This document shows positions 54,812-64,000 of a stretch of DNA of 64,000 nt, piece after piece (position 1 is the first letter of the stretch; each line of letters starts with the position of its first letter). The DNA is taken from contig OY720639.1 of the NCBI GenBank assembly GCA_963169105.1, positions 100,376,417-100,440,416 on the forward strand, given 5' to 3'. The notes beneath the pieces are model-generated. The model was not told where the DNA came from. It did not search any database and saw only the letters and a list, made by a program, of their open reading frames with translations. Source of the stretch: Ceriagrion tenellum. Lineage: Eukaryota > Arthropoda > Insecta > Odonata > Coenagrionidae. Position numbers and translations under genes: made by a program.

Positions 54812-56776
54812 TAACCTTTACATAAGATTATAAGATTGTACACAAGATTCAACAATACATCAGTTTCCATGACATAGAATGTGAATACGTCCTCAAAGGT
54901 GACTAAAATCTCATATAAGATAATCCATGAGCCCCACGCTCCCTATTTCAATCTGTTTAAGAAGATCCCAAATCCGCTTCAACTAAAATTGCCTAAGTAA
55001 TAGTTAAATAGCTCTATCTCCGAGTTTTTGGAGCATTTCCGTCTAAAAATTACGCCTTACCCGCTGCCCTTATTTTTCTATTTTAAACTATGCGAACCGC
55101 ACGTGTTAGAAGGCTAAGTGAATTCTCGAAGCGTCGAACATAAGGAAGATAGAACACATCAATTTTGGGAAAGTAGTATATTTTACAGAATATGGGGAAA
55201 GTTCATAGTTCGTACGTTCCCCGAGCCAATGCGGACCAACGTCTGCTGTGGCGATATCGCAAGTAGAGATACAGATACATGAACTGGCATCAAATAGTCC
55301 ACAATCAGACGTCCAAGGCGGACGAACACTTAAGTGAACGATCAGATAGGTATCCTTCTGCTCGTTATTACACATTGAGCCCCATTTAATTTAAAGAGCT
55401 TCTTCCAACACGCGTGACTTTCTGGAGGTCATCTATTCATGCTGCATGCTAATAAACCAAATTCTATATCAGCATCAGACAAACGTGCCTGATTGAAGAA
55501 TGTAGGGGTAACCTAAGGAGTTGAAATCTAGCAAGATTACAGATCGTGACCTGAAAAATAGCACAAACTCACAACAACAATTTAAAGGAATGGTTTCCAC
55601 CTCATTTGCAAACCTTTATCCTCATGAGAAAAACATTTAATTGGCTAAATGCTTTCTTTTTTACTGTTTCAAAAGATTTTCATTCAAATTATTTCATTTT
55701 TTTGACTTTGTGAAATTTTGAATCTGCATCTTCAGACGAGAAAGAACACTTGTGCACTTAAATGCTTTAATGACTTCCGAGCACGGTATTTGCACTTGAC
55801 ACCATGATCAGGCTCTTGGTATCGTGCATTTTTTGCCTTCATCTTCTCATACTAATTATTAGTACTCATGCACAAAGTTTCACGCAAATCTGTACGTAAA
55901 ATAAAATTTCTCCAGCCACCGTTGCAGGCTGAAACGCCGGAATAGCAATTGTGAGATTCCTGTTCAAAGCCTGGTCAAGTTGAAACTTATTTTCTCGTGT
56001 CGAGCTTTGACTTAATTGGCGTATAAGTTTTATGATTTCCATGGAAACTGCAGTACGGGCTTTTGAATGGACACTTATGCCTTATGCCTCTCTGCCTGAT
56101 CAAGGGGCCATTATAAGATAAGATATATAAGATTCATTGGCTCTAGGAAAGAATTCCTTTGGAGCAGGCATAAGTAATTACAATTCAGGAAAAAATAATA
56201 ACAATCACATAGAAAACATGTCACTATTTACAAGAATCTTATCAAATCACAGCACTTGCCCACAACAAATATTACAATTCCATACTCAATATATTGTAGC
56301 AATTAAAGGTAGCATATTCATGAATTTAATCCAAGATATTTAACAAAATATTAACTGTCACTGAGATAATAAGACAGCAAGCATTTTTTCAATCTTTCTC
56401 TTGACTTTCAGCGTCTTCGGAATCGAATTTCATACGATGCATGAATTTACATAAAAAGAGTTATGATACATAGACGTTCTGTTGCAGGGTACAATTAATT
56501 TGTTATCATTATGGGAATTACATTGGAATTTTTGGGGGTTAATTTACCACTCTATCCGCTGCGTGTGTGTTTAATGAACGGTAAAAGGTCCTCTATATGG
56601 AATATGCGTTTAATTTTTCACGTCATAGAGATTCTACAAATGCTAAGGAACAGTTTCTATATAACTTCTCCTTCCCGTTGAGTTCCTATAGGCCTGATCT
56701 CATAGTTCTTCGAAAAAATTCAATATCGTAAGCAGCCCTGGATCTATGCCGGCAAAAACGGATTCCCGGATTACTT
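54812..56776. other. AT-rich DNA without recognised gene
   Basis: About 2 kb with open frames up to 89 codons (55375 to 55106, minus) lacking motifs. No repeat is shared with the rest of the window. Confidence 0.5.
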
Positions 56777-57250
56777 TTGTTTCCCAAGACTCAATCTCTA
56801 GCTTCAAGGCTGCAAGTTCTGCGCTTGCGGAATTGGATGTTTTTCTGTCCCAATCGGATAATCATTTGTTATACTCCCATGAAAGGTTTTGACGGCACGC
56901 TCTCTTTCCCCGTTGCATTTCTTATCGGGTCTTCCACCGACAATTTCTTGGAAACTCCTTCAACCTTGCAGCCGAGTTCTGTCGCTTCAAGTTTCCCAGA
57001 AAATTTACCGATGAAAAAAATGTGCCTCAAAATTCGAAATATTGTCCGTCGCGAATTAACAAAGAATTTTTCTTACGCTGTCCGTCGCGTGCTTGACAAG
57101 AGATGGTTTATCTTCCTTCGAGAGAGGAGGAAAATCAAATATGCCACCATTTCTCTGGCCTGGATTTTTGTGGACTATTTCCAGGGTTCCCTGAGAGGCT
57201 TTGGAGATAGCTTCGTCGATTCGGAGAAGGTATACTTTAATTTATGGTGA
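56777..57250 (+). CDS. Unrecognised 157-codon open frame
   Basis: This is the longest open frame outside the gypsy element. I do not recognise it. The N-terminal half is hydrophobic and Ser/Pro-rich; the C-terminal half is basic (RRELTKNFSYAVRRVLDKRW, RERRKIKY). There is no signal peptide pattern, zinc motif or obvious transposon motif. Part of the surrounding 56.7-57.25 kb is less AT-rich than its flanks. It could be an exon, an old element piece or chance. Confidence 0.15.
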   Translation: MFPKTQSLASRLQVLRLRNWMFFCPNRIIICYTPMKGFDGTLSFPVAFLIGSSTDNFLETPSTLQPSSVASSFPENLPMKKMCLKIRNIVRRELTKNFSYAVRRVLDKRWFIFLRERRKIKYATISLAWIFVDYFQGSLRGFGDSFVDSEKVYFNLW

Positions 57251-57742
57251 CTATATGGCAGTGTAATTCATGCTCTGTCAATTGCCCGTACTGTATATGC
57301 AAGATAGTCGACGAATTGACTTTGTGGAATTTAGACAGTATAATAATCGTAACTTCGCACATAGTAATTACAATTACATATTATAAAGCCACATGTTATC
57401 AATCGTTAAAACAATTAACATTACACATTACAAAGTCACAATTATTATACTACCCATACTGTGCCTAATCGTCTCCAAATTCACCCCTGATAATTTAATT
57501 CAGTGGAACGGACAGATTATTATTCGGATTTATTCCTATGTTTATTTGTGCTGAATGATGTGAGCTGGTAGGGATTTTCCGATTTGTTCACGTCACTGGC
57601 ATTCGTCCAGCGTGGATTAATCTTAGTTTATCTTGAAGAGACATGGAAATTGGCATAATTATAGCCCCCTCAATTTATATGCGGCAATTACTATTGACAT
57701 TGAACAATTCAGTGTTGGTGAATTAAAGAGGTTTCTATATTA

Positions 57743-57869
57743 ATAAATAATACAAGTTCTTTCGTAACTTTGTGGTATTCCATTTTTTCTTTCAGATGAT
57801 TTAATGGTTACATTTAAAAAACCACAACTGAGTTGTGGTTTTTTAAATGTAACTTAAAATGTAAGTTGT
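57743..57869 (-). mobile_element. Hairpin element, perfect 13-bp target duplication
   Basis: A perfect 47-bp palindrome (57807-57853, centre CAACTGAGTTG) is joined to a left tail that on the minus strand reads ATACCACAAAGTTACG, close to the CACCACAAAGTTAACG at the Penelope-like 3' end (59183). GGTTTCTATATTA flanks both sides (57730-57742 and 57870-57882). Confidence 0.75.
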
Positions 57870-58039
57870 GGTTTCTATATTATTTTGGCAAAAATCTACT
57901 ACGTATTTCATCCCCTGAACTCATTTTTTCTTTAATTTACAAGATCTTAAATAGATATTGACAATAGCATTTACAAATTTATTAACTTGAAACATTTACA
58001 GACCACAGAATATTTCTAACTTCAACACACGACCCGAGT

Positions 58040-58230
58040 TTCGAAGAGCAACTTTGCCAAGCACCTTTCGACCGGTAAACATAGTTGTGATTTCAAATTG
58101 AATGTGCCGCATTTAACAAACAATCGACTTGAGGTAAATGCTTTAGAACAGCTCGAAATTTGGAAAAGATGGAGTAATCCAGATGCCAATATCGCAAACT
58201 CGCTGAATTACCTGGCGTTGCTTGGGACCA
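58040..58230 (+). pseudogene. Penelope GIY-YIG C-terminal remnant
   Basis: About 60 residues matching the end of the domain in copy 1 (SNFAKHL...; N-LE-LEI). The catalytic GIY and YIG motifs are missing because the inverted 5' end replaces them. Confidence 0.7.
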
Positions 58231-59080
58231 TACTTTTATTATTTTTGTTTGTGTCTTTGGTTGTCGAGGAAAAGATGTAAAAGAAAATCAATTGAAAATG
58301 TGATAAATCTCATTCTGTCGGGCATGATTCTACTAATATTAATAGCACCATGCTTTCGTATGTCTGATAAAATTAATTTTAACTCTCTATCTTGAGTAAA
58401 AGTAGTTTTAAAAAGAAAAAGAACCGTCGCACAAAGTCCGATGCTTAGCATTCCTAATCAGCTTAACTAAGCAAAATGTATTTTAAATGCATTCAAGGCC
58501 AAAATCTGGTTGTCACGCAAATATGGTATTGTCGATTCCAGATAAATATGTGTGTTTTTGCAGGAAAAAAACGCGTTTTTTTAGACTATCACGAAGTGGA
58601 AAAGGTAATTGATTGAAAAAATTAAAAACTTCGTTCTTTCAGCCATTTGATTTAAAAATTCCAAACCTCTATCTTGAGCGAAAGTGATTTTAAAAAGCTA
58701 ATATTGATACCACTGCACAAAATTCAATACACAGTGTAGACCTCCAAATGGCCCCTATTTTGGGACCTTTTTGGGCCGTGAGATCTTTTTAAAATAACCT
58801 ACAATTTTTTCCCTGCCTTGAACTATTAATCTGCAAAATTTCAGCACCATGGGAATAAAACTGAAGATTGGTATAAAATACAGAGAGACAAACAGGCAAA
58901 CAGACAAACATACTTCTTCATATGTATACAGATGAATGTTTTCTTCCTCATAATTCCCATATCCTATCAGCCATTATATAACCTTCTCCTTCCCCTGAAT
59001 TAGTCCCCTCACACAAATGTTACCCCCTCCCCTTTCCCTCTACTGGTAGTATATATAAGGGAATGAGATACTTGAATTAT

Positions 59081-59120
59081 CACCTGAAGATGATGCTTAG
59101 CCATCGAAACCCGGGTCGTG
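59081..59120 (+). ncRNA. Putative minimal hammerhead ribozyme
   Basis: The order fits the hammerhead consensus: stem I 5' arm CAC (59081-59083), core CTGAAGA (59084-59090, matching CUGANGA), an unpaired T, stem II GATG-CTTAGC-CATC (59092-59105), GAA (59106-59108), stem III ACC/GGT with a minimal loop (59109-59116), cleavage position C (59117, triplet GTC), and stem I 3' arm GTG (59118-59120). Penelope-like elements are known to carry minimal hammerheads with very short stem III. Activity is not shown by sequence alone; the 2-nt loop and the extra T are weak points. Confidence 0.5.
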
Positions 59121-59269
59121 TTGAAGTTTGAAATATTCTGTGGTCTGTAAAAGTTTCAAGTTAATACATTTGTGATGGAGCACCACAAAGTTAACGAAAA
59201 TCATGTTTTATTCAACAGCGTTTACTATCCAAGCCACAGTCGGCCAAAATAGAGTAATGAAAATATTAA

Positions 59270-59580
59270 GTACGGATGAACTCACTTTGACTAAGACATT
59301 GATGAATTTTCAACCTCACTCCCTTCAAAGCGACACAGAGAATATAATAATGACGCCTCACTACATTTCTAGGTCTGACAGAAGCGATGAAACAAGAGAG
59401 ATGCACAGCCGAACAGATAGGTTACGAAAACTCGTTCTTTCCGCGCACAATAAGCGATCATAATAAAATCTAAGCTCCCATAAATTACACCTCCCAAAAA
59501 CTTCCATCTTTACACGGCTGGTGGCCTACCACCCCCTGCCACACGCGGCTCGCGGGGTAGTATGTAGATGTAGATGTAGA
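59270..59580 (+). mobile_element. LINE-A3 3' end
   Basis: Shares CAAAGCGACACAGAGAATAT and ATGACGCCTCACTACATTTC with the 29.2 kb copy, then the tail GTAGATGTAGATGTAG. The coding end reads TPHYISRSDRSDETREMHSR. Confidence 0.8.
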
Positions 59581-59724
59581 AAACACCTTAACTGTGAAAG
59601 CCCTTTTGATGGTTGCTCAGTCATATCATGGGGCTATACGCAGTGGACAGAGGCACAGTTTAATAATAATATTGAACTTATCAAACGACAGATTTTGTAA
59701 TTATCAGCAACAACTTTGGGCCAA

Positions 59725-60142
59725 TTCGCTACAAGCTCCAATAAAGCAATTATCTTCTATAATGACAGGTGAAGCTTGAATAGTCTCAAGAACTCCACCT
59801 GTTCTCACTCCACCGGAAATATGAGTTTTTTCCTATTCGCGGACAGCTACCAATCGTTGACCAGGTATCTATCATTGTTCCCGAATCAACATATGTACCA
59901 GCATTTATAAAACCTGGCATTAGAACAACATTTGTACCTATATAAGCAGATCGGCGAACAAAACACCCAGGAACTGCTCTAATTTTTAACCCGCGAAATT
60001 TATCCTCTTTCCATTCACTAAACTTGTTACCGATCTTGTCAAACCAGCAATTGGTATTGTCTATTATTTTGTTTTCTTCAGTGAGAAAATGTAATAATAT
60101 TTCCTTCTTTATCCACTTATGTACTACCCATTCTCCACATTC
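59725..60142 (-). pseudogene. dapD: dapD fragment (tetrahydrodipicolinate N-succinyltransferase), bacterial origin
   Basis: On the minus strand the frame reads ECGEWVVHKWIKKEILLHFL, then NCWFDKIGNKFSEWKEDKFR and IRAVPGCFVRRSAYIGTNVV, LMPGFINAGTYVDSGTMIDT, WSTIGSCPRIGKN. This is the middle of DapD, a left-handed beta-helix enzyme of bacterial lysine/diaminopimelate synthesis; animals lack this pathway. A frameshift lies in a six-T run (59826-59831 on the plus strand). In the other frame HISGGVRTGGVLETIQASPV then IIEDNCFIGA continue the protein. Homology stops near 59725, and the N-terminus upstream of GEWVVHKW is missing, so it is a fragment of roughly 135 of the usual 275-280 residues. Wording resembles Rickettsiales DapD (recalled, not searched). 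The neighbours are host-type repeats. Confidence 0.88.
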
Positions 60143-60479
60143 GGGAACATCATTTGGGAACATAGGAAGCCCATTAAAGAGGAACTACGCTTTGGGGTCG
60201 CAGACTTGATCGTCTATAAAGAAGAATAAAGTTCGCTGGGATTCTGATGCTATTTTGTGTCGTCTAATGTTTGTTCGAACGTTATCTTCGACGCTAGAAT
60301 AGTGCTACCCAACAACACGTTTCACGGATACCAAAAGGTAGCCATTCGATTGCATGAGCCCATTATTTGACAGATAATGATATACAATTTATTTATTTGT
60401 AGTTATCAAGTGTTTAGATATGAAATTTATCAAAAATAAATAATTTGACATAAATTAGTGAATTTAAAAACACTCACGA

Positions 60480-61300
60480 GCGCGGACTTGTAACATGCGC
60501 ATACTCGCCTTGACCGTGCCGATCGGCACGGATCTGAAGCTTCCTTATGCGTGGAACGAGACGAAATATCGGAAATACAAGGCTTGCTTTTTTACCCCGA
60601 GAAATTTAGCTTCTGCTTTAGTCGCCGAAGCAGCTAACTTCGCAGTCGGTCGATAATATCAGATTAGCATGGCCGCTCAATATCTGTTTGCGACGAAACA
60701 TAGCGAGGGGGAAATGCCGTCGGTGCAACAACGCGTCTGGATCACAAGAACGGGAACCCTGTGGAGAATTTCACCCGATACACGCGTCCTGCGCCATTAT
60801 ATATAATCCTATTGGACTCAGCGCGGTCGGAATTTTCCTCGTGCGTATAGTAAGCGCATCCGCTTCGATGCGCAAATTGAAAGTAAACACGCTTGGAGGA
60901 GCTCCAGGACTGAAGGAAGGGAGGGGGGGGGGAATTGAGGCGCTGCGGCGGTGGGGGGTGGGGAGGGGTGCGAGTTTACCCTATCAACCAACTTCCCCGA
61001 TTGCAGTTCGTTTTTGCCGAATTCTCATCTCTCCTTCTGCCACGCCCACGCACCGGCTCCATTCATCAGACAAAAGGAAAACGCTTCGCGCTCCCCTCTC
61101 GGTTCGACCGCCGCCGAGGTGCGGGCATCGCTCCAAATATTCCCCCCCGATCCCCGAGAGAGGTAATTAAGTTTTTTTCGACACATTCGACTATCCTGGG
61201 TCAACGGGGAGGAAATCAATTTTATGCATCGAGTCGTCGCCATTACGACCCTGGCTTGAGTCCAAAAAAATTAAGAATCACAAGTCTTTGCAACACTATT
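60480..61300. other. GC-richer, CpG-containing stretch
   Basis: Composition shifts to GC-rich with many CG dinucleotides and a GC-rich palindrome (GTGCCGATCGGCAC, 60517-60530). Plus-strand frames of 160 and 126 codons overlap in different frames and are low-complexity. It may be a CpG-rich regulatory region or first exon, but no gene is recognised. Confidence 0.35.
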
Positions 61301-61949
61301 AGTCATAAATACTGAGCTGTGGCTCACAATTCTCTCACCAAAAATGTACAAATAAAACTCTATAAACTGACACAAGGCCATACCCTATTACTTACGGACA
61401 GAGTTCAAAGTTCTGAATGAAAGAAATGCGAATCTGCTCTTTGGGACCCGCTTATCTACCACAGGACAGCTCCTACTTCAGGCGACGCATCGCACCCGTT
61501 CGACCGGTCGAATTTGTCATGATTTCCGACCCCAGATTTATTGTTTGATTCCTATGCTATCAACTGGAAATTTTCACAATATAAATAATGGGAATTTCCC
61601 AAGGGAGACCTGTTTCTCAAATACGACAATTTTAAATAATCCGCCGGGAAAATGGCAAGTTAGGGAGCGTATTTTTACAACACAGTAAAAAGCAAATCTG
61701 GTTTTCAGTGCAATCTGAATTTAAACGCAGTGTGGTATTGTGGTAGTGGTCTACATTTACGGCGTAGCTTGCGTGAGAATCACACACCTACATTGATTTT
61801 CAAGGACTCGATGCTAAAATCAGCGCACTTAGTTGAGGAAAGCAGGCAGCGCTGTCGGTATCTAGCGGTAAAAATGAAGAAATGACTCTGCCTCTCTGAT
61901 TCAAGCCGTTTCTGGTTTCGCATTAGCGTGTTATAACGTGGTTCGCCAT
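61301..61949. other. Unrecognised DNA
   Basis: No gene, RNA or repeat was recognised. Confidence 0.5.
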
Positions 61950-62600
61950 CATCTACATCTACATCTATGTGATACCCTGCGAGCCACCACGAGGGTGTGT
62001 GGCAGGGGGTGAAGATCACCAAACATGCACTATTGACATACAAGTAGGATATTTAAGGGATATATGCTAGATAATAGGGTCACATGCAGCTAGATGGTTA
62101 GTATCTACATAATAAGGAAGGGATTATTGGTTGTTATTACATGCATCATGCACTACAGACTACTCTAACTATATTTCACCTACCTATCCCTTTGTTACGC
62201 TGCCTATTGTTCTCTCTTATGGTACGAGGGAAAAATGACATTTTAAATCTATCGGTACGACAATATATCTCTCTAATCTTGTTAATATGATCAAACCTAG
62301 CATAATACGCAGGGGATCTCAATATATATCTAACGTCATCTGTGAACAACTCTGTTTTGAATTTACTTAAAAGGTTTAACCTAAATTTTAACCTGCGTTC
62401 TGATAGTAATTCCCATCCTAATTCTTCTATTAAGCTCGTAACACTTATACAATTATCATAACGGCCTTTAACAAACCAAGCAGATCTCCTTTGCACGCGC
62501 TCTAATTCTTTTACCATACCTTCCTCGTACGGATCCCATATACTAGCGGTATATTCTAAATGAGGCCTGACAAGTGTAAAATAGCTTCTTTCTCATCAAA
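61950..62600 (-). mobile_element. LINE-A1, longest copy, intact C-terminal frame
   Basis: Read on the minus strand it contains SYFTLVRPHLEYTASIWDPY, EEGMVKELERVQRRSAWFVK and GRYDNCISVTSLIEELGWEL without a stop to RNKGIGR (62517 to 62176 and upstream). It ends with the 3' block and ATCTACATCTACATCT tail. This copy links the A families to CR1/Jockey-type reverse transcriptases and suggests fairly recent activity. Confidence 0.9.
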
Positions 62601-64000
62601 GTTTGTGAGCCCATACCATCTTTCGCCAACGTTACCAATTCGCGACACTACGAGAAAGTTTATCAGCACCCTTATTTTTAATAAAAGTTTTGGTTATAAC
62701 TAAAAGTGGCTGGCGAGTTCAAGTTGACGTTACGGTGCATTTGCTGACGATATCGGAGTGTGGTTTTAAGTGGCGGCTTCCGCGTTGCCCATTATAAATT
62801 TTATGGTTAGTAAATAGAATGCATTTCGGGCGATGAATTAATCGTGTGAGAATGTGAAAACGTTCGATAAGTTTACCAGCAGAAGAACACATATTAGTGA
62901 GAACAATTGTGTGCGAGAGCGAGAACAGGATGGCGGTGAAATTGTTGATAATGCTGTGGAGGGAATCGTGCCTAATTAAGGGCCTGCTTATGTGCGAAAG
63001 GGTTCGGTGGAACAGGAATAACAAGACAATTTGTGAACATGACAACATGCTGAAGCTCAATTTTTGCTAGCACTCCGTGCGCCAAATTTTACTGCTCCAA
63101 TTGTAATATGTGTCATTGACAATTGTAAAAAACTTGTGAATACTAATTTCAGAAAAAAATATATATATATCTCTTGTATCTATGTGAATTTTTTAGTTGC
63201 CAATCACTCTAATGCGTGTAGTTTCTAAAAATTTGGTAGCATGACCATAGGTAATGAATGTTGATGAAAAATGATTACTGTCAGACCAGGGATGCCTTAA
63301 ATTCAACATGGGTCAACCTCACTGTCAGATCAGAGCTGTCATAAATTCAACATGGGTGTGTCTTACAACCAGTACCACTTAATTTGACTTTCAGCTCTGC
63401 ATCTATCTCATTCTTAGACTAGGAAATGGCTGTGAAATTCAACGGACACTACCTTAAAAATGTTGCCTCTGAAAATCAGTTCTCTTTTCTGTCTTAAAAT
63501 CAGATCGACTTTTAACTGTGAAAAACTAACATCAGTACCTGGAAATCGTAAACATAGAGAGATTTATCAATCCTTCTTCTTTCAGAATGTGAGTAACAGC
63601 CTTCATAGTTGTAAGACAAAATCTGCAATTGGTCTTTGCCGACAAGCTACCTGAGTGGTTTTCTGTGATGAAATGCTTGGATGGGCACGCCTTTCCTCAC
63701 AGACCCTTGGTAAACGCTGCCTGTACCTACGTGCCGGAGACAACTACAACTTGTACATGCCGCCACAACAATGTTCATAGCTGTGTGGGCGGCATATAGA
63801 TGACTTTGCTACGCGCTACAGAGCTGGCAACTATGTACAACAGACTGTTGCCTTGAGCGAGAGTTATCTTGGAGTCTCCTGAGGCTCCTGGCGTCAGATA
63901 TCATTCATTGGGTGAGAGTGTCGCCATCTGTTAGACTTTCTGCAGAACTATGTTTACTGAGGTACGTCCTCATAAGGACACAAACACCTTAGGGAATTAT
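62601..64000. other. No recognised gene; 44-bp tandem duplication at 63277
   Basis: ACTGTCAGA-CAG followed by AAATTCAACATGGGT occurs twice (63277 and 63321, 44 bp apart). A 113-codon minus-strand frame (63060 to 62719) and a short plus-strand frame show no motif. Confidence 0.45.

Larger units (their letters stand above)
57975..59200 (+). mobile_element. Penelope-like element remnant (copy 2)
   Basis: The left end (57991-58042, TTTACAGACCACAGAATATT ... CGACCCGAGTTTCGAA) is an inverted copy of the right end (TTCGAAACCCGGGTCGTG ... AATATTCTGTGGTCTGTAAA type, 59103-59150). Next to it, SNFAKHLSTGKHSCDFKLNV and LEVNALEQLEIWKRW are the end of the GIY-YIG domain. A pyrimidine-rich 3' region (58970-59040), a hammerhead-like motif and the tail ATGGAGCACCACAAAGTTAA follow. 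The interval 58240-58965 is other repeat DNA with an internal duplication (58375 and 58664) and an ACAAACAGGCAAACAGAC stretch (about 58890). Confidence 0.7.

Noticed and set aside
60688..61315. 160- and 126-codon plus-strand frames
   Set aside because: They overlap in different frames within a GC-rich, low-complexity stretch and have no recognisable domain.
62719..63060. 113-codon minus-strand frame
   Set aside because: No motif, and the opposite strand is equally plausible as untranslated sequence; evidence is too weak to call a gene.
1..64000. CRISPR array, rRNA genes or bacterial operons
   Set aside because: No regularly spaced identical repeats, no rRNA blocks, and apart from the dapD fragment no bacterial gene order was seen.

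Overview
This window looks like non-genic, repeat-dominated DNA from an invertebrate animal, most likely an arthropod. The background is AT-rich and I recognise no intact host protein-coding gene. The signs are many 5'-truncated non-LTR retrotransposons (LINEs) of several families, Penelope-like fragments with GIY-YIG nuclease remains, tRNA-derived SINEs, small inverted-repeat DNA transposons, and two animal-type tRNA-Gly(GCC) genes. LINE labels A1, A2, A3, B, C and D below are working names only.

Layout. 0.1-8.4 kb: nested LINE debris, including a degenerate reverse transcriptase relic (0.58-2.58 kb), an A3 LINE split by a 1.4 kb inverted-repeat transposon, and a Jockey-like LINE 3' end. 8.6-22 kb: scattered LINE fragments, one 0.66 kb TAA-flanked inverted-repeat element and long unrecognised AT-rich stretches. 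22.9-27 kb: a 1.7 kb element with about 400-bp inverted arms and TTAA flanks, a 194-bp MITE and another foldback. 27-38.9 kb: A1/A3/C LINE pieces, two SINEs, a Penelope-like element, and two near-identical tRNA-Gly genes in inverted orientation that share the same LINE-C flank. 40-46 kb: LINE pieces, a possible old LTR remnant, a palindrome and a tandem repeat. 46.46-52.31 kb: a young, complete, GC-rich Ty3/gypsy LTR retrotransposon. 52.5-59.2 kb: a cluster of small hairpin elements with 10-16 bp target duplications, followed by a Penelope-like remnant with a hammerhead-like motif. 59.7-60.1 kb: a broken bacterial dapD fragment. 60-64 kb: a GC-richer stretch and one more A1 LINE.

The best-preserved unit is the gypsy element. 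Its LTRs are 708 and 707 bp and differ by three substitutions and one indel. It has a PBS, a Gag carrying a PHD finger ahead of the capsid region, a zinc knuckle, two in-phase -1 slippery heptamers, PR-RT-RNase H-integrase, a polypurine tract and a 4-bp target duplication. Gag's first ATG lies inside the LTR. Two one-base frame breaks (about 47.99 and 50.52 kb) interrupt this copy.

The most original pattern is a set of hairpin insertions (near 21.5, 36.2, 44.1, 52.6, 54.4, 54.7 and 57.8 kb). Most share a short tail motif that also resembles the 3' ends of the window's Penelope-like copies, and several carry hammerhead-ribozyme-like cores. They are best explained as non-autonomous, head-to-head Penelope 3' ends. 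The second highlight is the dapD fragment, which suggests DNA transfer from an alphaproteobacterial endosymbiont.
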